Source of the DNA: Deltaproteobacteria bacterium
GTDB taxonomy: Bacteria; Myxococcota; Myxococcia; Myxococcales; Anaeromyxobacteraceae
Direction: 5' to 3'
NCBI GenBank assembly: GCA_016214955.1
Contig: JACRMN010000023.1
Location: 124,001 to 188,000, forward strand
Length of the DNA stretch: 64,000 bases
The notes below the pieces were generated by a model. The model was not told where the DNA came from, made no database searches, and saw only the letters and a list, made by a program, of their open reading frames with translations. Made by a program: the position numbers and the translations under genes. This document shows, in pieces, positions 49,175-56,767 of this stretch. Each line of letters opens with the position of its first letter. Position 1 is the first letter of the stretch.

Positions 49175-50704
49175 ATGCCCGATCCGCAGCCGCTTCGAGT
49201 CCTCCACGTCGCCTCCGAGGTCGCCCCCTTCGCCAAGACCGGCGGGCTGGGCGACGTCTGCGGCGCGCTCCCCAAGGCGCTGCGCCGGCGCGGCATCGAC
49301 GTGCGGGTGGTGGTGCCGCTCTACGCCGGCATGGACTGGGAGTCGCTGGAGCGGCTCGACGGCACCATCGAGGTGCCCATGTGGTGGGGCCCGGCGCGGG
49401 CGGCGGTGCGACTCGGCCACCTGCCGGGCAGCGACGTCCCCGTCTACTTCCTCGAGTTCCACCGCTACTACGACAGGCCCTACATCTACGGGCGGCCCGG
49501 CGACGGCTACGAGGACAACCTGGAGCGCTTCACCTTCCTCTCCCGCGGGGCCCTCGAGCTCGCCAAGGCGCTGCACCTCGCCCCCGACGTCATCCACGCC
49601 CACGACTGGCAGACCGCCCTGGTGCCCGTCTACGTGAACACCGTGGAGTGGGCCCGGCCGCTGCACGGCGCCGCCACCGTCTTCACCATCCACAACCTGG
49701 CGCACCAGGGGGTCACCGACGGCGGCGCCATGTTCGTCACCGGCCTGGGCCAGCACCACTACAACCCCGGCGAGTTCGAGCACTTCGGCTCCCTCAACGT
49801 GATGAAGGCGGCGCTGCACCACTCCACCCTGCTCTCCACCGTCAGCCCCACCTACGCCCGCGAGATCCAGAGCGCGGCCCACGGGTGCGGCCTCGACGGC
49901 ATCCTCCGCTCCCGCCATCGCGATCTCCACGGCATCCTCAACGGCATCGACGTGGAGGAGTGGAACCCGGCCACCGACCGGCACCTCCCCGCCCACTTCA
50001 GCGCCGCGAGCCTGGAGGGCAAGGCGGCCTGCAAGGCGGCGCTCCAGGCCGAGGCCGGGCTGCCGGTGAACCCCAAGGTGCCGCTCTTCGGCGTGGTGGG
50101 CCGGCTCACCCCGCAGAAGGGGCTCGACATCCTGGCCCACTGCATGGAGCGGGTGCTCTCCTGGGACGTGCAGGTGGTGCTGCTGGGCGCCGGCGACCGG
50201 GAGGCCGAGCACTTCTTCGGCAGCCTCTCCGACAGGCGGCGCGACCGCTTCCGCGCCTGGATCGGGTTCAGCGAGCCGCGGGCCCACCGCATCGAGGCCG
50301 GCGCCGACTTCTTCATCATGCCGTCGCGCTTCGAGCCCTGCGGCCTCAACCAGCTCTACAGCCTGCGCTACGGCACCCTGCCCATCGTCCGCGCCACCGG
50401 GGGGCTGGTGGACACGGTGGAGGGCTACCGCGAGGCCAGCGGCGAGGGCACCGGCTTCCTCTTCTCCGACCTCACCCCCGACGCGCTGGCCAACACCCTC
50501 GGCTGGGCGGCCTCCACCTGGTACGACAGGCCGGGCCACGTCGACGCCATGCGGCGCCGCGCCATGGCCCAGGACTTCTCCTGGGCCCGGGCCGCCGAGG
50601 CCTACGAGCGGCTCTACCTCGAGGCCTACCGGCGGCGCCGCGGCCACGCCTTCGCCGGACCGCCCGGCGGCGCCACCCCGGCCCCCGGCGCGCGCGCCGG
50701 GTAG
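49175..50704 (+). CDS. glgA: Glycogen synthase
   Basis: 509 residues, GT5 fold. The ADP-glucose-binding KTGGLGDV is at 21-28 (Lys21), with HVASEVAPFAKTGG at the start, NGIDVEEWNPATD in the middle, LFGVVGRLTPQKGLDIL and the C-terminal MPSRFEPCGLNQLYSLRYG with catalytic Glu. Adds glucose from ADP-glucose (some GT5 members use UDP-glucose) to the growing glucan chain. Third gene of the DUF4912-GH57-glgA operon. The C-terminus is a short Pro/Ala tail. Confidence 0.95.
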   Translation: MPDPQPLRVLHVASEVAPFAKTGGLGDVCGALPKALRRRGIDVRVVVPLYAGMDWESLERLDGTIEVPMWWGPARAAVRLGHLPGSDVPVYFLEFHRYYDRPYIYGRPGDGYEDNLERFTFLSRGALELAKALHLAPDVIHAHDWQTALVPVYVNTVEWARPLHGAATVFTIHNLAHQGVTDGGAMFVTGLGQHHYNPGEFEHFGSLNVMKAALHHSTLLSTVSPTYAREIQSAAHGCGLDGILRSRHRDLHGILNGIDVEEWNPATDRHLPAHFSAASLEGKAACKAALQAEAGLPVNPKVPLFGVVGRLTPQKGLDILAHCMERVLSWDVQVVLLGAGDREAEHFFGSLSDRRRDRFRAWIGFSEPRAHRIEAGADFFIMPSRFEPCGLNQLYSLRYGTLPIVRATGGLVDTVEGYREASGEGTGFLFSDLTPDALANTLGWAASTWYDRPGHVDAMRRRAMAQDFSWARAAEAYERLYLEAYRRRRGHAFAGPPGGATPAPGARAG

Positions 50705-50752
50705 CGGCCGGCGCGGGGCGAAGGAGTCCGTCGCCTGCGGGCAGGAGCTCGT

Positions 50753-51589
50753 CTAGTTGAGGAAGGTGTGGCTCTGGCGCAAGGTCCGCGCCAGCTCCCG
50801 CACCTCGACGGCGTCGGCGGCGTCCGGCGAGGCGTCGAGGTAGGCCTGCAGGTCGCAGAGGGCGGCGTCGCGCCCGCCCAGGCGCGCCGAGACCAGGCCG
50901 CGGTCGCGCCGCTCGGCCAGGTTGCCGGGGAAGAGCAGCAGCAGCCGGTCGATGGTCCAGAGGGTGCGCAGGTCGTCGCCCCGCTCGGCGTAGATCTTCT
51001 TCAGGTTGTGGAGCATGCGCCCCAGGATCTGCGCGGTGGAGGCGGCCTCCAGGAAGCGCGGGTCGAAGACCCCCTTGCCGTGGGTCAGGGCCTCGTAGCG
51101 CTCGGCGCAGTCGGCGGCGGTGAGCAGCTCGCCGCCGCGGTAGGGGTCGATGAAGAGCTCGCGGCCGGCGGCCCGGTGCTTCACCAGGAAGTGGCCTGGG
51201 AAGGGGACCCCGGCCACGTCGAGCCCCACCCGGCGGGCCACCGCCAGGAACACCACCGAGAGGCTGATGGGGATGCCCAGCCTCCGGTCCAGCACCTCGT
51301 TGAGGTAGGAGTTGCGCGGGTCGTAGTAGTCGGCCTCGTTGCCCCGGAAGCCGGCCTCCTCGAAGAGCACCTCGCGCACCGCCCGCAGGGCGTCGGCGGC
51401 GGTGCGCTTCTCGGGGAGCTTCCGGCGGGCCGCGGCGGCCAGCTCGTCGAGGCGGGCCAGGTAGGCGGGCTCGGTGAGGTCGGGGTACTCCTCCTCGGCG
51501 ATGGCGAGCGCCGCCTCGACGAGGGGGACCTCGTCGCGCGCGATCAGGGCGGCGAAGCGTCGCCGCGCGGGTGTCTCGGGAAGCTCCAT
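50753..51589 (-). CDS. SirB1/transglutaminase-like protein with TPR tail
   Basis: 278 residues from ATG 51589. N-terminal SirB1 (UPF0162) domain: NSYLNEVLDRRLGIPISLSV, VAGVPFPGHFLVKH and FIDPYRGG contain the transglutaminase-like His and Asp, while the usual Cys position reads Ser (ISLSVVF), as in the non-catalytic SirB1 group. The last 90 residues form TPR-like helices (LGRMLHNLKKIYAERGD, then LLLFPGNLAERRDRGLVSAR). Function unclear. Divergent from tRNA-Asn. Confidence 0.88.
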   Translation of the reverse strand: MELPETPARRRFAALIARDEVPLVEAALAIAEEEYPDLTEPAYLARLDELAAAARRKLPEKRTAADALRAVREVLFEEAGFRGNEADYYDPRNSYLNEVLDRRLGIPISLSVVFLAVARRVGLDVAGVPFPGHFLVKHRAAGRELFIDPYRGGELLTAADCAERYEALTHGKGVFDPRFLEAASTAQILGRMLHNLKKIYAERGDDLRTLWTIDRLLLLFPGNLAERRDRGLVSARLGGRDAALCDLQAYLDASPDAADAVEVRELARTLRQSHTFLN

Positions 51590-51666
51590 CCGGACCTCGG
51601 TGGCCCGATGATGGCGAGGTCCGAGGGGCAGATGCAACTTGCCGGCGCGTCCCTCGTCCGCCGGCG

Positions 51667-51695
51667 TTGACAAGGGGGGGGCCCCTTCGTAGGAT
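51667..51695 (+). promoter_or_regulatory. Promoter of tRNA-Asn
   Basis: TTGACA (51667-51672), 17-base spacer, TAGGAT (51690-51695): a near-consensus sigma70 promoter. The transcript would start about 20 bases before the mature tRNA. Confidence 0.75.
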
Positions 51696-51721
51696 GCGCG
51701 CCCCGGAATTCGGGAAAGCAT

Positions 51722-51797
51722 TCCCCAGTAGCTCAGTTGGCAGAGCAGGTGACTGTTAATCACCGGGTCGCATGTTCGAGTCATGCCTGGGGAGCCA
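51722..51797 (+). tRNA. tRNA-Asn (anticodon GTT)
   Basis: A 76-base cloverleaf including the encoded CCA. Acceptor stem TCCCCAG/CTGGGGA, anticodon stem GGTGA/TCACC with loop CTGTTAA (anticodon GTT), T-arm GCATG-TTCGAGT-CATGC, discriminator G at 51794. Bases 51752-51797 are repeated at 62,645, so the 3' part is now supplied by the integrated element or the crossover point. Confidence 0.96.
51752..51797 (+). repeat. attL: left 46-bp attachment repeat
   Basis: From the anticodon loop to the terminal CCA of tRNA-Asn; identical in all 46 bases to 62,645-62,690. Sequences diverge immediately on both sides, marking the limits of the crossover region. Confidence 0.93.
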
Positions 51798-51803
51798 GTA
51801 GGG

Positions 51804-51843
51804 ACGGGGGGTTACGGGAGACCGTAGCCCCCCGTTCTCTTTT
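51804..51843 (+). terminator. Strong terminator after tRNA-Asn, inside the element
   Basis: A 14-base-pair stem (51804-51817 with 51822-51835, one G-T pair), loop GAGA, then TCTCTTTT. It lies just inside the left end and mirrors the chromosomal terminator at 62,697, so the element restores termination for the tRNA it interrupts. Confidence 0.88.
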
Positions 51844-51886
51844 GGGGGGAACTGTGGGGGAACGAGTGGGGTGCCCCAAGTCCCCG

Positions 51887-52294
51887 TCAGACCTCAAGCT
51901 TGAACGTCCTGCACTCTCCTGGCGAGTTGCTGGTGTCCATCTTCGTGATCACCGAGTGGAACTGACCGCGGGCCTGAAGCATCGTCAGGATCTTGATCGC
52001 CTTCGAGCGCGTGATCCCCCTCTGCTCAAGGTCATGCTCGATGTCGTAGTACCCCTTGAACGCATCGAGCTTCGCCTTGTCCTTCCAGATCGGGTTCAAG
52101 ACCTCGATCACCCGACTGACCTCGTCCGCGGTGACGCCCTCGTGCCCGGTTAGTTCACTATCGAGAACCTCCTCGAAGCCCCTGGTCAGGCCGTAGATGG
52201 TCTCGTCACTCGGATACGACAGCCCCAACTTCTTCTCCAGCCGGTACAATTCGCCGAGCACCTTCCCGAGTGCCTTCTTGGTGTCTCCGTCCAT
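51887..52294 (-). CDS. Unknown 135-residue element protein
   Basis: 135 residues, predicted mainly helical. The C-terminal half (YYDIEHDLEQRGITRSKAIK, then ILTMLQARGQFHSVITKM) looks like a helix-turn-helix or winged-helix unit with a basic recognition helix. The N-terminus (KKALGKVLGELYRLEKKLGL) could form a coiled coil. No family recognised. It is the last of four minus-strand genes, 51 bases after the HEPN-like gene, and may share its transcript. Confidence 0.6.
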   Translation of the reverse strand: MDGDTKKALGKVLGELYRLEKKLGLSYPSDETIYGLTRGFEEVLDSELTGHEGVTADEVSRVIEVLNPIWKDKAKLDAFKGYYDIEHDLEQRGITRSKAIKILTMLQARGQFHSVITKMDTSNSPGECRTFKLEV

Positions 52295-52345
52295 GCCGTG
52301 CTCCTCCGTGAACTGGTGTCGACAGCAAACCTGCAGTCGATGGAA

Positions 52346-53155
52346 TCACTTCCGACGCGTCTTAGCTGCGGGTCGGACCGGGTCTATGGGTGACTCCCCG
52401 TTCTCCCGCAGTTGGTCGGCACGCAGTATTCCGCGGGCAGTGATCACGACACGGTCACCCCTTGCGTCGTATTCGATGAGAAGTTCGTCCGCGAGCTTCT
52501 GCAGCACCTGGGGCCTGAAGTTCATCTTGTACTTGACCCACTCACTCAGTGTCTTGGCGTCCGTCCAGCCAGAGAGCCCGTCCAGGAGAAGAAGTGTGCG
52601 ATCGGCTGCCGACAAGCGTGGGTCAAGAACCCGACGAATTCCATCGAACTCCCAAATGAGAGGGTGCTTCCGCTCGATTAAGGCGTCCACCGCCGCTTGA
52701 GCCTCTTGCGTGTTGACGGCATGGAACACACGCACGAGTTCGCACAGCACCCAAGTTGCAGTGCTGCGAACGAATTCCGAGTCCATCTTGTTAGCGACTA
52801 CGTCGCCTCCGACGTGACCCACGTTTCTGTTGTTGCGAATCTCGTACAGTGCCGGCAACACCCGCGGGAGGAGGATGCGAAGGGAGTAGTCACCTACCTT
52901 CTCCGTCTTCGGGCGTCTCGTGAGGTCCTGACACGCCTCCACGAACTTCTTGGGCTTGGACGGCGAAGGCGCGAACGTACCCGACAAGGCGCCGTCTAGA
53001 ATCGTATAGACGACCTCGCAAAAGCGTCCACCGTCAAGCGACGCCATCTTCCATGCACCCTTGGCGTATGCCGCCACGATGCTCCGAAACTCCTCAAGAA
53101 GTGGTAGTCGAAGACCTGCGGGGACTCCGGAAAGCAGCGTGTTCGGATCGACCAT
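52346..53155 (-). CDS. Putative abortive-infection-type protein with RNx6H (HEPN-like) motif
   Basis: 269 residues from ATG 53155 (a TTG just before is possible). The segment LLPRVLPALYEIRNNRNVGH, then VGGDV, has Arg107-Asn108 and His114: the R-x4-6-H spacing of HEPN RNases, in the 'RNxxxxGHxG' style of Abi C-terminal domains. The C-terminal third (TDAKTLSEWVKYKMNFRPQV, then VVITARG) reads as a winged helix. I infer a toxin-like or RNase effector; this rests on motif shape only. Upstream neighbours are 25 bases away and have winged-helix-like ends. Confidence 0.6.
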   Translation of the reverse strand: MVDPNTLLSGVPAGLRLPLLEEFRSIVAAYAKGAWKMASLDGGRFCEVVYTILDGALSGTFAPSPSKPKKFVEACQDLTRRPKTEKVGDYSLRILLPRVLPALYEIRNNRNVGHVGGDVVANKMDSEFVRSTATWVLCELVRVFHAVNTQEAQAAVDALIERKHPLIWEFDGIRRVLDPRLSAADRTLLLLDGLSGWTDAKTLSEWVKYKMNFRPQVLQKLADELLIEYDARGDRVVITARGILRADQLRENGESPIDPVRPAAKTRRK

Positions 53156-53180
53156 CAACTCTGCCTGCCCCTTTCTCGAT

Positions 53181-53594
53181 TCACCAATTGGAGTACTCCC
53201 ACGACCCGTCGACCTTGCGCCTGCGCAGCTTCTTGTCCCGACATAGGGTCACAAGGGTCGGACTGAGAGTCGTGCGTGGCATGTGGTGCCCCGCCGCCTC
53301 AAGGGCCTCCATGACTGCCTTGAACTGCTTCGGCTTCTTGAAGAAGTCAGACGAGATGAGCTCTTCGACGTACGACTTCGGTCCAACTCGCCGCCGAGTG
53401 GTAGTCGTCTTCCGTCGTTCCGAGGCTCCCTTGCGGTGCCCCCTCGGGCCCTGAGGCGCCACGCCCCCCGAGCCTAGCAGGCTCTCCAATACCTTCTCGA
53501 ACCCTGCCTTTCGCAACTCGGGGTCCTTCAGGGAGGAGACAGCCGCCTCAGCCTGCGCCACCGCTTGCTTGAGATACTCGCTGCTAGTGGTCAC
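53181..53594 (-). CDS. Small winged-helix-like element protein
   Basis: 137 residues. The N-terminus is a short helix (SSEYLKQAVAQAEAAVSSLK), then a basic Arg/Lys/Thr linker (KGASERRKTTTTRRRV), and a C-terminal compact domain (SYVEELISSDFFKKPKQFKA, VMEALEAAGHHMPRTTLSPT, ending RRKVDGSWEYSNW) with the helix-helix-wing pattern of DNA-binding proteins. The gene overlaps the previous one by four bases (53591-53594), so the products are made together. Function unknown. Confidence 0.62.
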   Translation of the reverse strand: MTTSSEYLKQAVAQAEAAVSSLKDPELRKAGFEKVLESLLGSGGVAPQGPRGHRKGASERRKTTTTRRRVGPKSYVEELISSDFFKKPKQFKAVMEALEAAGHHMPRTTLSPTLVTLCRDKKLRRRKVDGSWEYSNW

Positions 53595-54079
53595 CCGTCT
53601 TCTCCTACTCCGGCCATCTGGCCCTTTACCCAGGCTTCACCGGACTGCGTCACCACCATCGTGCCCGCCTCCTTGGCGTCCATTAGGAAGCCTTGCTGCT
53701 TTGCCGATCTCACTGCCTCAGCGGGATTCGCATGCTTGTATTTCACCTTCCGAAAGGCGTCGATAACATCACGGGTCCGAAATCCGTTCGCCATTCCTCC
53801 ATGCCGTTCAAGGAAGTCGCCGACTGCGACGACGTACTGGGTCCCACTCTTTGGAGCGAGTGAGCGGACATACTCCACAATAGACTTCTGCTTTCCGCCA
53901 GCCTTGAGGGGGTTCGCAGGCTCCGGGGCCACAACGCGACGTGGTTCGGGCACCACTCTTGCCGGGCCGAACGACGCGATCAGAGCCTTGAACTTCGCCT
54001 CCGTGTACTCCTTGTCCGAAGAGTCGACCTCAACCTCGACACCGGCGAACTGCACTCGAATGCGGTAGTGGCTCATCAT
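53591..54079 (-). CDS. Element protein with N-terminal beta strand unit and winged-helix-like end
   Basis: 162 residues; first ATG at 54079, a second at 54076 fits GAGGG spacing equally well. The start SHYRIRVQFAGVEVEVDSSD suggests a small beta-sheet module, followed by a Pro-rich linker, then SIVEYVRSLAPKSGTQYVVA and TRDVIDAFRKVKYKHANPAE with VVTQSGEAWV, a winged-helix pattern. First gene of the cassette. Unknown family; the fused beta-module plus winged helix, coupled to two similar-ended proteins, suggests a multiprotein DNA- or RNA-sensing complex. Confidence 0.62.
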   Translation of the reverse strand: MMSHYRIRVQFAGVEVEVDSSDKEYTEAKFKALIASFGPARVVPEPRRVVAPEPANPLKAGGKQKSIVEYVRSLAPKSGTQYVVAVGDFLERHGGMANGFRTRDVIDAFRKVKYKHANPAEAVRSAKQQGFLMDAKEAGTMVVTQSGEAWVKGQMAGVGEDG

Positions 54080-54164
54080 GCCCTCACGTGATCACGGTCT
54101 CCAGCGTGATAGCAGGCGAGGCTGACATCGTCCAGCGTCAGCGCGACTCACCCCGGTCGACCGG

Positions 54165-54626
54165 CTACGTCGCAGGCGTCACCAGCGACTTCCTCCACAG
54201 CTGGTACTGCGTCCTGGCGGTGTAGAACGCCACCCCCCGACGGACGCACTCGTTCACGATTTCCTTGCGGGTGACGGCCGTGTTCGCCGCCTTCATTTCG
54301 TCGGCGATGGCCCAGACCGCCTTGGTGGGCTTCTCGATGGTTGACTCCCGGACCCGGTCAGCCGTGGGCTCCGTGACCACAGGGGGCACCTCGATAGCGG
54401 CCGGAGGCTCGGCCAAAGCAGGCGCCTGGGCTTCGGGAGTCGACCCCTGCTCGTCCGCCGGCCCCGAACTCTCCTCGGTGGCCACAGGGGACTCGCCCTT
54501 CGCCACGTACCTCCAACTGCTCTTGCCGCCCTTCTGCCAGACCTTGATGACGTCAAACGCGTCGTCAGCCAGACCAGCGTTCCGTGCAGCGCGAATCGCC
54601 GAGGACCGCAACTCATAGGTCTTCAT
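54165..54626 (-). CDS. Element protein, unknown (KTYELRSSAIRAARNAG type)
   Basis: 153 residues from ATG 54626, chosen because CCGGAGGGAGCAC precedes it; an open frame extends upstream to 54725 without support. N-terminal 45 residues (MKTYELRSSAIRAARNAGLA, then WRYVAKGE) form a small alpha/beta unit seen in plasmid and integrative-element proteins; the middle is Glu/Pro/Ala-rich; the C-terminus (TRKEIVNECVRRGVAFYTAR) looks like a helical DNA-binding unit. Function unknown. Confidence 0.6.
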   Translation of the reverse strand: MKTYELRSSAIRAARNAGLADDAFDVIKVWQKGGKSSWRYVAKGESPVATEESSGPADEQGSTPEAQAPALAEPPAAIEVPPVVTEPTADRVRESTIEKPTKAVWAIADEMKAANTAVTRKEIVNECVRRGVAFYTARTQYQLWRKSLVTPAT

Positions 54627-54747
54627 GTGCTCCCTCCGGTTCGGTTCGGAGGTCCGTTCCCCCGAAACCATGACCGGAGTGTCACGCCTCACGCGTCCTC
54701 TGGCTCCTCCTCTCGTAGTGAACAAGAGGGGCTGACGAGGTGGGCGT

Positions 54748-55018
54748 CAGGTAGGCGTTGGGTGGGCACCGGTGATTTCGGTGATTCCACCTATGACCAC
54801 ACCACGTTGGCAAGTGATTGGGTTGGCAGGTAGGTGGAAGGTACCTGGTAGGTAGAGACACCAGGAGAAGAGAGTAGCTGTGACAACGCCGCCCCCTCCC
54901 CCCACCTACCCAACCTACCTAACCTACTCTATTAGTAACACCACGTCTTCCTTGGGGGACTGTCTCTTCTGGCTGGGTGGGCACTCTCGGTGGTTGGTCA
55001 TCCTCTCTCCCTACCTAG
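54748..55018. repeat. GGTAGGT iteron-like repeat cluster
   Basis: Forward copies: CAGGTAGG (54748), CAGGTAGGT (54827), TGGTAGGTAG (54846). Reverse copies: three tandem nine-base units ACCTACCCA ACCTACCTA / ACCTACTCT starting 54904, 54913 and 54922, and CCTACCTAG (55010). The exact nine-base phasing of the tandem set is typical of protein-binding iterons. Confidence 0.65.
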
Positions 55019-55397
55019 TCACTTTTGCTGGCGCCGGAGTCGAGGCAGTCACGGAAGGTGGAGGGATGTCGGGCTCACAGGCTCGCAACATCTCCCGTCC
55101 TAGCGCCCTCACCCCCAGCCCGAAGATCGGCCCCACTGTGGCCATCGAGACCAGCCTGAGTCGCGCGTGGTCGCCGAGTCTCCCCCGGTGTCACCCCTGG
55201 CCTGAGGTCCGACGTCCAAGTCACCGTAGGCCGTGTGCTTTCTCAAGCTGACCCGGTGACTCAACGTCACCGAGTCGCCGCGACGACCGGGGTGGGGGGT
55301 GCACCCCTCTTTCAGCGGGGGGCCCCGCCGCGTGCGTCACCGCGCTCATTCTTTGGTGTCGCCTGGCCTTCGTGCCCGTGATCCCTGCTGCCCCGGC

Positions 55398-55428
55398 TTC
55401 ACAAAGCTTCAAGCCGGGCTCGTATTTT
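55398..55428 (+). promoter_or_regulatory. Possible promoter of the DUF5681 operon
   Basis: TTCACA (55398-55403), 19-base spacer, TATTTT (55423-55428). It overlaps the CCCGGCTT/AAGCCGGG dyad, which with the following TATTTT could alternatively act as an attenuator or terminator hairpin. Confidence 0.35.
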
Positions 55429-55460
55429 CGGTGTGAGGGTGTTGGGTAGGAGCCGTACTT

Positions 55461-56075
55461 ATGGCCGACCTTCCTCGCCCGTGGGAGCCCACACCGAAGA
55501 CCCCGCCGCCAGCGGAGCCGTCGGAGACTGTGGAGAAGGTCGGCTCGGATGGCCGGAAGGTCATCCTGGACGCCAAGACTGGTCGGTTCGTCAAAGGCAA
55601 CCCCGGGAGACCGAAGGGCTCCAAGAACAAGGCCACCATCGCCGTCGAGAACATGATGGAAGGCGAGGCCGAGACCATCACCCGGAAGTGCATCGACCTG
55701 GCACTGGGCGGGGACACGGTCGCCATCAAGTTGGTCCTCGACCGTGTGGCCCCCGTTCGAAAGGGTCGAGCGCTCCAGGGATTGGCACGGCGAGAGGGCG
55801 AGCACTCGGTCGAGACGCTGCTGCGCGCCGTCCTCGAGGGCGACATCACGCCTGAGGAGGGCAAGGACGTCATCACCATCATCGAGGGCGCCGCCCAAGC
55901 GGCGGCAGCCAGGGCTCTAGCCACAATGCGCCAACAGCAACTGGATGCGTTCAACCGAATGAGTGAGTCCGGTCTCGGCCGGAACGTGATGTTGGTGCCC
56001 GTCACCACCCAAGACGATTGGGCAGACCTGGCCGCAACTCAGCAGCGTCAACTCAAGGCGAAAGTGAAGGAGTGA
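55461..56075 (+). CDS. DUF5681-domain protein (small-terminase-like)
   Basis: 204 residues, ATG after GTAGGAGCCG. The N-terminal third is Pro-rich, then the DUF5681 signature GRFVKGNPGRPKGSKNKATI followed by a helical stretch (MEGEAETITRKCIDLALGGD, then RVAPVRKGR). The C-terminal part is helical. DUF5681 proteins are found in phages and mobile elements, often just before the large terminase, and may be DNA-recognition (small terminase-like) subunits. No large terminase follows here. First gene of a three-gene operon. Confidence 0.75.
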   Translation: MADLPRPWEPTPKTPPPAEPSETVEKVGSDGRKVILDAKTGRFVKGNPGRPKGSKNKATIAVENMMEGEAETITRKCIDLALGGDTVAIKLVLDRVAPVRKGRALQGLARREGEHSVETLLRAVLEGDITPEEGKDVITIIEGAAQAAAARALATMRQQQLDAFNRMSESGLGRNVMLVPVTTQDDWADLAATQQRQLKAKVKE

Positions 56076-56077
56076 TC

Positions 56078-56767
56078 ATGAAGTACCTCGTTGGCAGCCC
56101 ACAGGCGACCGACTTCCTCGATCAGACCCACATCCCGAGCGGCCTCAACGTCATGCTCGGAGACCCCGACAACTGCGACCCAATGGTCGCCCCTGAGATG
56201 CGGTTGGCGCACATCGCCCTTCGTGACGGGGCTACCAAGATCGCCGCCCTGGTCGCAGACCCCACGCGCCCAACCGATGTGGAGAAGCACGTCGCCGCAC
56301 GCAAGGTGGCCAACGCAGTCATCGACCGTCTGGAGAAGACGAAGAAGGTCATCCTGGAGAGGGCCGACTACGTCCTCGACGAGGCGACGCGGCAGGCCGA
56401 CCTTGCGCTCGGCCCCAAGAGTGACCGCGGGAGCCTGCATTCAGAGATCCGCCAGTGGTTGCGCGAGACGAGTCGCCTGCCGGATGGTCTTGAGAAGATC
56501 CGGAGTGCTCTGGAAGCCGGCGGTGACGACCTGGCCGCCGTCCTATGGCACTCGCCCACGTTCCTGACGGGCCTGCCACCCGACCTTCACGAGACCCTTC
56601 GGTTCGAAGCGCTGCAGCGGGCCAAACCCGACACCTGTGCCGCCTTCTCCAGCTCAGTGGGGCTGAGAAGGCTGGCTGACCGCTACGACGGAGCCATTCG
56701 TCGCACCACGATCTACTTCTACAACCCGACGGTCGCCGAGAAGGCCGCGAAGCGAGTCGAGGTATGA
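56078..56767 (+). CDS. Unknown element protein in the DUF5681 operon
   Basis: 229 residues; AAGGAG six bases before ATG 56078, two bases after the DUF5681 stop. Mainly helical; long helix 55-100 with VEKHVAARKVANAVIDRLEK; C-terminal half has HETLRFEALQRAKPDTCAAF and IYFYNPTVAEKAAKRVEV. No motif recognised. Its stop overlaps the next start (ATGA). Tight coupling suggests it acts with the DUF5681 protein, perhaps as a packaging or DNA-handling partner; this is inference. Confidence 0.68.
   Translation: MKYLVGSPQATDFLDQTHIPSGLNVMLGDPDNCDPMVAPEMRLAHIALRDGATKIAALVADPTRPTDVEKHVAARKVANAVIDRLEKTKKVILERADYVLDEATRQADLALGPKSDRGSLHSEIRQWLRETSRLPDGLEKIRSALEAGGDDLAAVLWHSPTFLTGLPPDLHETLRFEALQRAKPDTCAAFSSSVGLRRLADRYDGAIRRTTIYFYNPTVAEKAAKRVEV

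Larger units (their letters stand above)
54627..55460. other. 834-bp non-coding hub of the element, rich in short repeats
   Basis: No convincing gene. Contents: GGTAGGT-family repeats in both orientations (54,748-55,018), a CGGTGAC-TCAAC-GTCACCG dyad at 55,254-55,272, and an 8-bp inverted repeat CCCGGCTT/AAGCCGGG at 55,392-55,418 just before the DUF5681 operon. It separates two divergent transcription units, so it must hold their promoters; it could also be a replication origin. Confidence 0.6.

Noticed and set aside
51589-51784. Open frame antisense to tRNA-Asn giving MTRTCDPVINS at the start of a longer SirB1 protein
   Set aside because: The peptide is simply the reverse complement of the tRNA gene; the same peptide start appears at attR. 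The SirB1 domain begins at ATG 51589.
54880-55251. Pro/Thr/Tyr-rich open frame of 123 codons in the element hub
   Set aside because: Its N-terminus is only the translation of the CCTACC repeats, there is no ribosome-binding site, and the rest has no protein-like pattern.
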